In this document: positions 1 to 12,146 of the stretch, piece after piece
Numbering within the stretch: the first letter of the stretch is position 1
Layout of the letters: each line of letters starts with the position of its first letter
Assembly (NCBI GenBank): GCA_947095585.1
Contig: OX352761.1
Coordinates: 60,504,832 to 60,568,831, forward strand
Reading direction: 5' to 3'
DNA length: 64,000 nt
Source of the DNA: Nephrocerus scutellatus
Taxonomy: Eukaryota; Arthropoda; Insecta; Diptera; Pipunculidae
The notes under the pieces: model-generated
Told to the model about the DNA's origin: nothing
Database searches by the model: none
What the model saw: the letters and a program-made list of their open reading frames with translations, nothing else
Translations under genes and position numbers: made by a program

Positions 1-1219
1 GAACTGGCCAATCCGCTTGACAGAGAACCTCCAAATTGACGAATTTCATGAAAATAACAAAAGTTAAAACCGATGCACAAATGCCTCTTCCCCTCTGCAT
101 TGTAATCTTACAAACTTTATTAGATAGACTATTTCTTAAGGAAGACACAGGTGTGGGCCAATTTAGTGAGACATCTCTGGGAACTGGCCAATCCGCTTGA
201 CAGGGAACCTCCAAATTGACGAATTTTATGAAAATAAGAAAAGTTCAAACCGATGCACAAATGCCTCTTCCTCTCTGCATTGTAATCTAACAAAGTCTAT
301 TCGATAGATTATTCCTTAAGGAAGACACAGGTGTGGGTCAATTTAGTGAGACATCTCTGGGAACTGGCCAATCCGCTTGACAGAGAACCTCCAAATTGAC
401 GAATTTCATGAAAATAACAAAAGTTCAAACCGATGCACAAATGCCTCTTCCCCTCTGCATTGTAATCTAACAACTTCTATTCGATAGATTATTCCTTATG
501 GAAGACACAGGTGTGGGTCAATTTAGTGAGACATCTCTGAGAACTGGCCAATCCGCTTGACAGAAAACCTCCAAATTGAAGAATTTCATGAAAATAACAA
601 AAGTTCAAACCGATGCACAAATGCCTCTTCCCCTCTGCATTGTAATCTAACAAACTCTATTCGATAGATTATTCCTTAAGGAAGACACAGGTGTGGGTCA
701 ATTTAGTGAGACATCTCTGGGAACTGGCCAATCCGCTTGACAGGGAACCTTCAAATTGACGAATTTCATGAAAATAAGAAAAGTTCAAACCGATGCACAA
801 ATGCCTCCTCCCCTTTGCGTTGTAATCTAACAAACTCTATTCGATAGATTATTGCTTAAGGAAGACACAGGTGTGGGTCAATTTAGTGAGACATCACTGG
901 GAACTGGCCAATCCGCTTGACAGAGAACCTCCAAATTGACGAATTTCATGAAAATAACAAAAGTTCAAACCGATGCACAAATGCCTGTTCCCCTCTGCAT
1001 TGTAATCTAACAAACTCTATTCGATAGACTTTTCCTTATGGAAGACACAGGTGTGAGTCAATTTAGTGAGACATCTCTGAGAACTGGCCAATCCGCTTGA
1101 CAGGAAACCTCCAAATTGAAGAATTTCATGAAAATAACAAAAGTTCAAACCGATGCAGAAATGCCTCTTCCCCTCTGCATTGTAATCTAACAAACTCTAT
1201 TCGATAGATTATTCCTTAA
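1..1219. repeat. 180-bp satellite array, left part
   Basis: Tandem monomers of exactly 180 bp run head to tail from base 1 (a unit starts at 1, 181, 361, 541 and so on with GAACTGGCCAATCC). Each unit contains the palindrome TTCCTTAAGGAA. Differences between neighbours are a few bases per unit. There is no ORF of note. The array enters from outside the window and is cut by the piggyBac element at the TTAA in this palindrome (1216-1219). It continues in register at 3541. I do not recognise the family; such arrays are typical of pericentromeric or other constitutive heterochromatin. Confidence 0.97.
549..1219. repeat. Satellite block duplicated at 4271-4941 and 12877-13547
   Basis: This stretch recurs at an offset of 3722 bp with the same diagnostic variants in the same order: GAAAACC with GAAGAATTTC, CCTTCAAATTG, CCTTTGCG, ATTGCTTAAG, CCTGTTCC, GACTTTTCC, GTGTGAGTC and GATGCAGAAATG. 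A third version lies a further 8606 bp away. It is therefore a higher-order repeat unit and not chance similarity of monomers. Confidence 0.9.
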
Positions 1220-1235
1220 CCCTAGAAAGATAATC
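1220..1235 (+). repeat. piggyBac left terminal inverted repeat
   Basis: CCCTAGAAAGATAATC abuts the TTAA target duplication. It pairs with 3521-3536 with one mismatch (A versus G at the fifth base). Confidence 0.95.
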
Positions 1236-1396
1236 TACGTCTGCCAGACGTATGGCGCGCCAAAAAATTTAATATACTTTTAACTGAAAACCCGGATCGG
1301 GTTGGCTGCCTAAATATGCTCAGTCGGTGGTCGTAGCTTGCAACTGACGGTCGTGGTGTAACGGTAAGTACCTGTGGTGACAAGTTATAGCTATGC

Positions 1397-1417
1397 CATA
1401 CGTCTGGGAGACGTATG
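1397..1417. repeat. piggyBac subterminal palindrome, left
   Basis: CATACGTCT-GGG-AGACGTATG is a perfect 9-bp inverted repeat around a 3-bp centre. It is followed by the TIR-like GATTATCTTT. A related shorter palindrome, ACGTCTGCCAGACGT, lies at 1238-1252 next to the terminal repeat. Its partner in the right end is at 3474-3494. Likely transposase-binding sites, by analogy with internal repeats of other piggyBac elements (inference). Confidence 0.75.
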
Positions 1418-1519
1418 ATTATCTTTTATGTAACTTTTGTGAGATATTTGAAAAAATTGTTTATTATTATTTACAGATACGTTTTATAAATTTTTGGTGC
1501 TTATTTTTATTTTATCGTC

Positions 1520-3175
1520 ATGACGAACCGAGGAGTGTTGAATTATAGCGAAATTGAGAATTTGTTGATGGAAAATGAAGAAGTTATATTGTCAGAATGT
1601 GAAAGTGATTGTGAAGATTTCCTCTTAGAGGCCGACGTGCAGAGTGACACTGAAGACGAATTTATTGACGATGCTGAGGATGATTCGGGCAGTTCTGGTG
1701 AAGAACAATCAGCTTCAGGAAGTAATTTAACTTCATCTTCAGATGCCCGCATTATTATTCCACATAAGCGCAAACTAAGAGGTCGTAACAAGCACTGCTG
1801 GACAACTATCAAGGCTAAAAGTCACGGAAAGATCCCTGTTATAAATATTGTTCGAACAAATAGAGGACCAACCAGATCTTCCAAGAACATCTTCGACCCC
1901 TTGCTGTGTTTTAACTTATTTATAACAGATGTAATAGTTAGTGAAATAATGAAATGGACAAACATAGAAATATCTGTCAAACGTATGGAAAAAGAAGATA
2001 AGGACAAAGAAAATGGAAATGAAACTACGAAGTTTAGTGCTACATTTAGAGACACCAATGAAGCTGAAATCCGTGCGTTTATTGGGATCCTTACATTATC
2101 CGCTGCTATGAAAGATAATCACCTTTCAACGGAAGAACTTTTTGACAGCTCTTTTTCGGGAACTCGTTATATAGCAGTAATGAGTCCTGAACAGATTCGA
2201 CTTTCTTGTCAGATGTATGCGCATGGATGATAAATCACTACGCCCATCACTCAGAGATACGGATCCATTTATACCTATTAGAAAAGTTTGGGACATATTT
2301 ATAAATCAGTGTTGGATCAATTACACACCGGACGGGCAACCAATACCAATGGCATTCCTCAAGGTGAGTACTTTATCAAAGAACTGTCAAAGCCGATGCA
2401 TGGCACCAATCGTAACATCACCTGCGACAATTGGTTTACTTCTGTACCCTTGGCGAAATCCTTACTGCAGGAACCTTTTAAGCTTACACTGGTGGGCACC
2501 ATACGTTCCAACAAACGAGAGATTCCAGAAGTAATGAAAAATACGCGTTCTCGTCCTGTAGGCAGTTCAATGTTCTGCTACGACGGTCCTTTGACACTGG
2601 TTTCATATAAGCCAAAGCCATCTAAAATGGTATATTTGCTTTCATCTTGCGATGAAAAAGGTACAATAAACCAAACAAATGGAAAACCTGAAATGATTAT
2701 GTACTACAATCAGACGAAGGGCGGCGTCGACACATTCGACCAAATGTGCTCGTATATGTCATGCTCCAGGAAAACCAACAGGTGGCCAATGGCAGTACTT
2801 TATGGCATTTTTAACATGGCTTTCATTAACGCATATGTCATTTACTGTCACAATATGCAGTCAAGGAATGAAAAACCTCTCAGCCGAAAAAATTTCATGA
2901 AAAAACTATATACAGAACTCACATCACCTCATATGGAAAAAAGGCTAGATGCTCCAACTTTGAAGAGGACTCTCCGCCAAAATATTTCGGATTTGCTACC
3001 TAATACTAGTGGAAATAGTGTTCAGGCAAATGACGAAGAACCTACTACAAAAAAGAAGAGATATTGTTCGTATTGTCCATCAAAACTTCGCAGAATGTCA
3101 AAAATATCATGTGTGGTATGCAAAAAGGCGGTTTGCGGCGTACATAAAAATGACGTGTGTCATTCTTGTATATAA
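1520..3175 (+). pseudogene. piggyBac transposase, frameshifted and internally deleted
   Basis: The N-terminal part (ATG at 1520) is an acidic leader rich in D, E and S, followed by a basic stretch and the start of the piggyBac core (NIFDPLLCFNLFITD, then EIRAFIGILTLSA). Near 2190-2215 the frame shifts; the conserved MRMDDKSLRP and FIPIRKVWDIFI segments lie in the second frame. At about 2335 the protein jumps from NYTPDGQ to EYFIKELSKPMHG, so roughly 60-100 residues including the first catalytic aspartate are missing and the original frame is regained. The second and third catalytic regions remain (ITCDNWFTS near 2425 and GGVDTFDQMC near 2730). The C-terminus keeps a cysteine-rich zinc-binding domain (CSYCPSKL...CVVCKKAVCGVH...CHSC). 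Intact relatives are about 550-600 residues; this copy has about 450 readable codons. It is non-functional. Confidence 0.93.
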
Positions 3176-3473
3176 TTTAATGGCATCCGATTCAAAATTA
3201 CTAAGACTTATTAGTACACTTATTTTTAACCAAAAAATGCTAATTAGGCAATTATTAAGACTTAAATTCAATTTTAATGTTCCTTTAAAAAATATGTTTT
3301 TTTTTTTTTGTTAATTTGTAATGGAGTTTAAGTTTTTTGTTTTTATTGATTAAATTAAAATTTTTTTTACTGAATCATTTCTTCATTTATCTTAATATGA
3401 ACTACATTAATAAATAAAACATTAATATTTTATAAAAAGTTCATGGGTTTTATTTATTACACTAACAAAGTGC
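3176..3473 (+). other. piggyBac 3' untranslated part
   Basis: AT-rich stretch between the transposase stop codon and the right subterminal palindrome, with poly-T tracts and an AATAAA-like signal near 3413. No further coding sequence was seen. Confidence 0.7.
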
Positions 3474-3494
3474 CATACGTCTCAGAGACGTATG
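3474..3494. repeat. piggyBac subterminal palindrome, right
   Basis: CATACGTCT-CAG-AGACGTATG has the same arms as 1397-1417 with a different 3-bp centre, and is also followed directly by GATTATCTTT. Preservation of the arms at both ends, while the spacer differs, suggests the dyad itself is recognised. Confidence 0.75.
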
Positions 3495-3520
3495 ATTATC
3501 TTTTACGTCATAAAAAATAT

Positions 3521-3536
3521 GATTATCTTTCCAGGG
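3521..3536 (-). repeat. piggyBac right terminal inverted repeat
   Basis: GATTATCTTTCCAGGG is the inverted partner of 1220-1235 and is followed by TTAA (3537-3540). A second GATTATCTTT lies just inside at about 3494-3503, and another at 1417-1426 on the left side; these resemble the internal repeats that piggyBac elements carry near their tips. Confidence 0.95.
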
Positions 3537-3540
3537 TTAA

Positions 3541-6500
3541 GGAAGACATAGGTGTGGATCAATTTAGTGAGACATCTCTGGGAACTGGCCAATCCGCTTG
3601 ACAGGGAACATCCAAATTGACGAATTTCATGAAAATAAGAAAAGTTCAAACCGATGCACAAATGCCTCCACCCCTCTGCGTTGTAATCTAACAAACTCTA
3701 TTCGATAGATTATTCCTTAAGGAAGACACAAGTGTGGGTCAATTTAGTGAGACATCACTGGGAACTGGCCAATCCGCTTGACAGAGAACCTCCAAATTGA
3801 CGAATTTCATGAAAATAACAAAAGTTCAAACCGATGCACAAATGCCTCTTCCCCTCTGCATTGTAATCTAACAAATTCTATTCGATAGATTATTCCTTAA
3901 GGAAGACACAGGTGTGGGTCAATTTAGTGAGACATCACTGGGAACTGGCCAATCCGCTTGACAGAGAACCTCCAAATTGACGAATTTCATGAAAATAACA
4001 AAAGTTCAAACCGATGCACAAATGCCTCTTCCCCTCTGCATTGTAATCTAAAAAACTCTATTCGATAGATTATTCCTTAAGGAAGACATAGGTGTGGGTC
4101 AATTTAGTGAGACATCTCTGGGAACTGGCCAATCCGCTTGACAGGGAACCTCCAAATTGACGAATTTCATGAAAATAAGAAAAGTTCAAACCGATGCACA
4201 AATGCCTCCTCCCCTCTGCGTTGTAATCTAACAAACTCTATTCGATAGATTATTCCTTAAGGAAGACACACAATCCGCTTGACAGAAAACCTCCAAATTG
4301 AAGAATTTCATGAAAATAACAAAAGTTCAAACCGATGCACAAATGCCTCTTCCCCTCTGCATTGTAATCTAACAAACTCTATTCGATAGATTATTCCTTA
4401 AGGAAGACACAGGTGTGGGTCAATTTAGTGAGACATCTCTGGGAACTGGCCAATCCGCTTGACAGGGAACCTTCAAATTGACGAATTTCATGAAAATAAG
4501 AAAAGTTCAAACCGATGCACAAATGCCTCCTCCCCTTTGCGTTGTAATCTAACAAACTCTATTCGATAGATTATTGCTTAAGGAAGACACAGGTGTGGGT
4601 CAATTTAGTGAGACATCACTGGGAACTGGCCAATCCGCTTGACAGAGAACCTCCAAATTGACGAATTTCATGAAAATAACAAAAGTTCAAACCGATGCAC
4701 AAATGCCTGTTCCCCTCTGCATTGTAATCTAACAAACTCTATTCGATAGACTTTTCCTTATGGAAGACACAGGTGTGAGTCAATTTAGTGAGACATCTCT
4801 GAGAACTGGCCAATCCGCTTGACAGGAAACCTCCAAATTGAAGAATTTCATGAAAATAACAAAAGTTCAAACCGATGCAGAAATGCCTCTTCCCCTCTGC
4901 ATTGTAATCTAACAAACTCTATTCGATAGATTATTCCTTAAGGAAGACATAGGTGTGGATCAATTTAGTGAGACATCTCTGGGAACTGGCCAATCCGCTT
5001 GACAGGGAACATCCAAATTGACGAATTTCATGAAAATAAGAAAAGTTCAAACCGATGCACAAATGCCTCCTCCCCTCTGCGTTGTAATCTAACAAACTCT
5101 ATTCGATAGATTATTCCTTAAGGAAGACACAGGTGTGGGTCAATTTAGTGAGACATCTCTGGGAACTGGCCAATCCGCTTGACAGGGAACCTCCAAATTG
5201 ACGAATTTCATGAAAATAAGAAAAGTTCAAACCGATGCACAAATGCCTCCTCCCCTCTGCGTTGTAATCTAACAAACTCTATTCGATAGATTATTCCTTA
5301 AGGAAGACACAGGTGTGGGCCAATTTAGTGAGACATATCTGGGAACTGGCCAATCCGCTTGACAGGGAACCTCCAAATTGACGAATTTTATGAAAATAAG
5401 AAAAGTTCAAACCGATGCACAAATGCCTCTTCCTCTCTGCATTGTAATCTAACAAAGTCTATTCCATAGATTATTCCTTAAGGAAGACACAGGTGTGGGT
5501 CAATTTAGTGAGACATCTCTGGGAACTGGCCAATCCGCTTGACAGAGAACCTCCAAATTGACGAATTTCATGAAAATAACAATAGTTCAAACCGATGCAC
5601 AAATGCCTCTTCCCCTCTGCATTGTAATCTAACAACTTCTATTCGATAGATTATTCCTTATGGAAGACACAGGTGTGGGTCAATTTAGTGAGACATCTCT
5701 GAGAACTGGCCAATCCGCTTGACAGAAAACCTCCAAATTGAAGAATTTCATGAAAATAACAAAAGTTCAAACCGATGCACAAATGCCTCTTCCCCTCTGC
5801 ATTGTAATCTAACAAACTCTATTCGATAGATTATTCCTTAAGGATGACACAGGTGTGGGTCAATTTAGTGAGACATCTCTGGGAACTGGCCAATCCGCTT
5901 GACAGGGAACCTCCAAATTGACGAAAAAATGCCTCTTCCCCTCTGCATTGTAATCTAACAAACTCTATTCGATAGATTATTCCTTAAGGAAGACATAGGT
6001 GTGGATCAATTTAGTGAGACATCTCTGGGAACTGGCCAATCCGCTTGACAGAGAACCTCCAAATTGACGAATTTCATGAAAATAACAAAAGTTCAAACCG
6101 ATGCACAAATGCCTCTTCCCCTCTGCATTGTAATCTAACAAATTCTATTCGATAGATTATTCCTTAAGGAAGACACAGGTGTGGGTCAATTTAGTGAGAC
6201 ATCACTGGGAACTGGCCAATCCGCTTGACAGAGAACCTCCAAATTGACGAATTTCATGAAAATAACAAAAGTTCAAACCGATGCACAAATGCCTCTTCCC
6301 CTCTGCATTGTAATCTAAAAAACTCTATTCGATAGATTATTCCTTAAGGAAGACATAGGTGTGGGTCAATTTAGTGAGACATCTCTGGGAACTGGCCAAT
6401 CCGCTTGACAGGGAACCTCCAAATTGACGAATTTCATGAAAATAAGAAAAGTTCAAACCGATGCACAAATGCCTCTTCCTCTCTGCATTGTAATCTAACA

Positions 6501-8330
6501 AAGTCTATTCGATAGATTATTCCTTAAGGAAGACACAGGTGTGGGTCAATTTAGTGAGACATCTCTGGGAACTGGCCAATCCGCTTGACAGAGAACCTCC
6601 AAATTGACGAATTTCATGAAAATAACAATAGTTCAAACCGATGCACAAATGCCTCTTCCCCTCTGCATTGTAATCTAACAACTTCTATTCGATAGATTAT
6701 TCCTTATGGAAGACACAGGTGTGGGTCAATTTAGTGAGACATCTCTGAGAACTGGCCAATCCGCTTGACAGAAAACCTCCAAATTGAAGAATTTCATGAA
6801 AATAACAAAAGTTCAAACCGATGCACAAATGCCTCTTCCCCTCTGCATTGTAATCTAACAAACTCTATTCGATAGATTATTCCTTAAGGAAGACACAGGT
6901 GTGGGTCAATTTAGTGAGACATCTCTGGGAACTGGCCAATCCGCTTGACAGGGAACCTCCAAATTGACGAAAAAATGCCTCTTCCCCTCTGCATTGTAAT
7001 CTAACAAACTCTATTCGATAGATTATTCCTTAAGGAAGACATAGGTGTGGATCAATTTAGTGAGACATCTCTGGGAACTGGCCAATCCGCTTGACAGAGA
7101 ACCTCCAAATTGACGAATTTCATGAAAATAACAAAAGTTCAAACCGATGCACAAATGCCTCTTCCCCTCTGCATTGTAATCTAACAAATTCTATTCGATA
7201 GATTATTCCTTAAGGAAGACACAGGTGTGGGTCAATTTAGTGAGACATCACTGGGAACTGGCCAATCCGCTTGACAGAGAACCTCCAAATTGACGAATTT
7301 CATGAAAATAACAAAAGTTCAAACCGATGCACAAATGCCTCTTCCCCTCTGCATTGTAATCTAAAAAACTCTATTCGATAGATTATTCCTTAAGGAAGAC
7401 ATAGGTGTGGGTCAATTTAGTGAGACATCTCTGGGAACTGGCCAATCCGCTTGACAGGGAACCTCCAAATTGACGAATTTCATGAAAATAAGAAAAGTTC
7501 AAACCGATGCACAAATGCCTCCTCCCCTCTGCGTTGTAAGCTAACAAACTCTATTCGATAGATTATTCCTTAAGGAAGACACAGGTGTGGGCCAATTTAG
7601 TGAGACATCACTGGGAACTGGCCAATCCGCTTGACAGGGAACCTCCAAATTGACGAATTTCATGAAAATAACAAAAGTTCAAACCGATGCACAAATGCCT
7701 CTTCCCCTCTGCATTGTAATCTAACAAATTCTATTCGATAGACTATTCCTTAAGGAAGACAAAGGTGTGGGTCAATTTAGTGAGACATCTCTGGGAACTG
7801 GCCAATCCGCTTGACAGTGAACCTCCAAATTGACGAGTTTCATGAAAATAAGAAAAGTTCAAACCGATGCACAAATGCCTCCTCCCCTTTGCGTTGTAAT
7901 CTAACAAACTCTATTCGATAGATTATTGCTTAAGGAAGACACAGGTGTGGGTCAATTTAGTGAGACATCACTGGGAACTGGCCAATCCGCTTGACAGAGA
8001 ACCTCCAAATTGACGAATTTCATGAAAATAACAAAAGTTCAAACCGATGCACAAATGCCTGTTCCCCTCTGCATTGTAATCTAACAAACTCTATTCGATA
8101 GATTATTGCTTAAGGAAGACATAGGTGTGGGTCAATTTAATGAGATATCTCTGGGAACTGGCCAATCCGCTTGACAGAGAACCTCCAAATTGACGAATTT
8201 CATGAAAATAAGAAAAGTTCAAACCGATGCACAAATGCCTCCTCCCCTCTGCGTTGTAATCTAACAAACTCTATTCGATAGATTATTCCTTAAGGAAGAC
8301 ACAGGTGTGGGCCAATTTAGTGAGACATCA
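3541..8330. repeat. Segmental duplication within the satellite, copy 1
   Basis: The block corresponds base for base, at a constant offset of 8606, to about 12147-16936. Truncated monomers at 4265, 5920 and 6966 match those at 12871, 14526 and 15572. The two copies diverge near 8330, where ACATCACTGGG is opposite ACATATCTGGG. The block spans about 4.8 kb, or some 26 monomers. Confidence 0.85.
4938..4941. other. Empty paralogue of the piggyBac target site
   Basis: The satellite copy at offset 3722 holds the same neighbourhood as the piggyBac insertion (left flank with GATGCAGAAATG, right flank with GGAAGACATAGGTGTGGATC and GGGAACATCC), but with one uninterrupted TTAA here. A second empty copy is at 13544-13547. 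Both show the pre-insertion state. Confidence 0.88.
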
Positions 8331-11300
8331 CTGGGAACTGGCCAATCCGCTTGACAGGGAACCTCCAAATTGACGAATTTCATGAAAATAACAAAAGTTC
8401 AAACCGATGCACAAATGCCTCTTCCCCTCTGCATTGTAATCTAACAAATTCTATTCGATAGACTATTCCTTAAGGAAGACAAAGGTGTGGGTCAATTTAG
8501 TGAGACATCTCTGGGAACTGGCCAATCCGCTTGACAGGGAACCTCCAAATTGACGAAAAAATGCCTCTTCCCCTCTGCATTGTAATCTAACAAACTCTAT
8601 TCGATAGATTATTCCTTAAGGAAGACATAGGTGTGGATCAATTTAGTGAGACATCTCTGGGAACTGGCCAATCCGCTTGACAGAGAACCTCCAAATTGAC
8701 GAATTTCATGAAAATAACAAAAGTTCAAACCGATGCACAAATGCCTCTTCCCCTCTGCATTGTAATCTAACAAATTCTATTCGATAGACTATTCCTTAAG
8801 GAAGACAAAGGTGTGGGTCAATTTAGTGAGACATCTCTGGGAACTGGCCAATCCGCTTGACAGGGAACCTCCAAATTGACGAAAAAATGCCTCTTCCCCT
8901 CTGCATTGTAATCTAACAAACTCTATTCGATAGATTATTCCTTAAGGAAGACATAGGTGTGGATCAATTTAGTGAGACATCTCTGGGAACTGGCCAATCC
9001 GCTTGACAGAGAACCTCCAAATTGACGAATTTCATGAAAATAACAAAAGTTCAAACCGATGCACAAATGCCTCTTCCCCTCTGCATTGTAATCTAACAAA
9101 TTCTATTCGATAGATTATTCCTTAAGGAAGACACAGGTGTGGGTCAATTTAGTGAGACATCACTGGGAACTGGCCAATCCGCTTGACAGAGAACCTCCAA
9201 ATTGACGAATTTCATGAAAATAACAAAAGTTCAAACCGATGCACAAATGCCTCTTCCCCTCTGCATTGTAATCTAAAAAACTCTATTCGATAGATTATTC
9301 CTTAAGGAAGACATAGGTGTGGGTCAATTTAGTGAGACATCTCTGGGAACTGGCCAATCCGCTTGACAGGGAACCTCCAAATTGACGAATTTCATGAAAA
9401 TAAGAAAAGTTCAAACCGATGCACAAATGCCTCCTCCCCTCTGCGTTGTAAGCTAACAAACTCTATTCGATAGATTATTCCTTAAGGAAGACACAGGTGT
9501 GGGCCAATTTAGTGAGACATCACTGGGAACTGGCCAATCCGCTTGACAGGGAACCTCCAAATTGACGAATTTCATGAAAATAACAAAAGTTCAAACCGAT
9601 GCACAAATGCCTCTTCCCCTCTGCATTGTAATCTAACAAATTCTATTCGATAGACTATTCCTTAAGGAAGACAAAGGTGTGGGTCAATTTAGTGAGACAT
9701 CTCTGGGAACTGGCCAATCCGCTTGACAGTGAACCTCCAAATTGACGAGTTTCATGAAAATAAGAAAAGTTCAAACCGATGCACAAATGCCTCCTCCCCT
9801 TTGCGTTGTAATCTAACAAACTCTATTCGATAGATTATTGCTTAAGGAAGACACAGGTGTGGGTCAATTTAGTGAGACATCACTGGGAACTGGCCAATCC
9901 GCTTGACAGAGAACCTCCAAATTGACGAATTTCATGAAAATAACAAAAGTTCAAACCGATGCACAAATGCCTGTTCCCCTCTGCATTGTAATCTAACAAA
10001 CTCTATTCGATAGATTATTGCTTAAGGAAGACATAGGTGTGGGTCAATTTAATGAGACATCTCTGGGAACTGGCCAATCCACTTGACAGAGAACCTCCAA
10101 ATTGACGAATTTCATGAAAATAAGAAAAGTTCAAACCGATGCACAAATGCCTCCTCCCCTCTGCGTTGTAATCTAACAAACTCTATTCGATAGATTATTC
10201 CTTAAGGAAGACACAGGTGTGGGCCAATTTAGTGAGACATATCTGGGAACTGGCCAATCCGCTTGACAGGGAACCTCCAAATTGACGAATTTTATGAAAA
10301 TAAGAAAAGTTCAAACCGATGCACAAATGCCTCTTCCTCTCTGCATTGTAATCTAACAAAGTCTATTCGATAGATTGTTCCTTAAGGAAGACACAGGTGT
10401 GGATCAATTTAGTGAGACATCTCTGGGAACTGGCCAATCCGCTTGACAGGGAACATCCAAATTGACGAATTTCATGAAAATAAGAAAAGTTCAAACCGAT
10501 GCACAAATGCCTCCACCCCTCTGCGTTGTAATCTAACAAACTCTATTCGATAGATTATTCCTTAAGGAAGACACAGGTGTGGGTCAATTTAGTGAGACAT
10601 CACTGGGAACTGGCCAATCCGCTTGACAGAGAACCTCCAAATTGACGAATTTCATGAAAATAACAAAAGTTCAAACCGATGCACAAATGCCTCTTCCCCT
10701 CTGCATTGTAATCTAACAAATTCTATTCGATAGATTATTCCTTAAGGAAGACACAGGTGTGGGTCAATTTAGTGAGACATCACTGGGAACTGGCCAATCC
10801 GCTTGACAGGGAACCTCCAAATTGACGAATTTCATGAAAATAAGAAAAGTTCAAACCGATGCACAAATGCCTCCTCCCCTCTGCGTTGTAATCTAACAAA
10901 CTCTATTCGATAGATTATTCCTTAAGGAAGACACACAATCCGCTTGACAGAAAACCTCCAAATTGAAGAATTTCATGAAAATAACAAAAGTTCAAACCGA
11001 TGCACAAATGCCTCTTCCCCTCTGCATTGTAATCTAACAAACTCTATTCGATAGATTATTCCTTAAGGAAGACACAGGTGTGGGTCAATTTAGTGAGACA
11101 TCTCTGGGAACTGGCCAATCCGCTTGACAGGGAACCTCCAAATTGACGAATTTCATGAAAATAAGAAAAGTTCAAACCGATGCACAAATGCCTCCTCCCC
11201 TCTGCGTTGTAAGCTAACAAACTCTGTTCGATAGATTATTCCTTAAGGAAGACACAGGTGTGGGCCAATTTAGTGAGACATCACTGGGAACTGGCCAATC

Positions 11301-12146
11301 CGCTTGACAGGGAACCTCCAAATTGACGAATTTCATGAAAATAACAAAAGTTCAAACCGATGCACAAATGCCTCTTCCCCTCTGCATTGTAATCTAACAA
11401 ATTCTATTCGATAGACTATTCCTTAAGGAAGACAAAGGTATGGGTCAATTTAGTGAGACATCTCTGGGAACTGGCCAATCCGCTTGACAGTGAACCTCCA
11501 AATTGACGAGTTTCATGAAAATAAGAAAAGTTCAAACCGATGCACAAATGCCTCCTCCCCTTTGCGTTGTAATCTAACAAACTCTATTCGATAGATTATT
11601 GCTTAAGGAAGACACAGGTGTGGGTCAATTTAGTGAGACATCACTGGGAACTGGCCAATCCGCTTGACAGAGAACCTCCAAATTGACGAATTTCATGAAA
11701 ATAACAAAAGTTCAAACCGATGCACAAATGCCTGTTCCCCTCTGCATTGTAATCTAACAAACTCTATTCGATAGATTATTGCTTAAGGAAGACATAGGTG
11801 TGGGTCAATTTAATGAGACATCTCTGGGAACTGGCCAATCCGCTTGACAGAGAACCTCCAAATTGACGAATTTCATGAAAATAAGAAAAGTTCAAACCGA
11901 TGCACAAATGCCTCCTCCCCTCTGCGTTGTAATCTAACAAACTCTATTCGATAGATTATTCCTTAAGGAAGACACAGGTGTGGGCCAATTTAGTGAGACA
12001 TATCTGGGAACTGGCCAATCCGCTTGACAGGGAACCTCCAAATTGACGAATTTTATGAAAATAAGAAAAGTTCAAACCGATGCACAAATGCCTCTTCCTC
12101 TCTGCATTGTAATCTAACAAAGTCTATTCGATAGATTATTCCTTAA

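Larger units (their letters stand above)
1220..3536 (+). mobile_element. piggyBac-family DNA transposon, defective
   Basis: A 2317-bp element lies between two TTAA tetramers (1216-1219 and 3537-3540). Its ends are CCCTAGAAAGATAATC on the left and, read inward from the right, CCCTGGAAAGATAATC, matching at 15 of 16 positions. CCCTAGAAAGATA and the TTAA target are hallmarks of the piggyBac family. Removing the element and one TTAA restores an intact satellite palindrome ATTCCTTAAGGAAG, so the borders are exact. The body holds a broken transposase gene (1520-3175) and AT-rich flanks. The first catalytic region is deleted, so this copy cannot move itself but could be mobilised in trans because both ends are intact. 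Confidence 0.96.
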
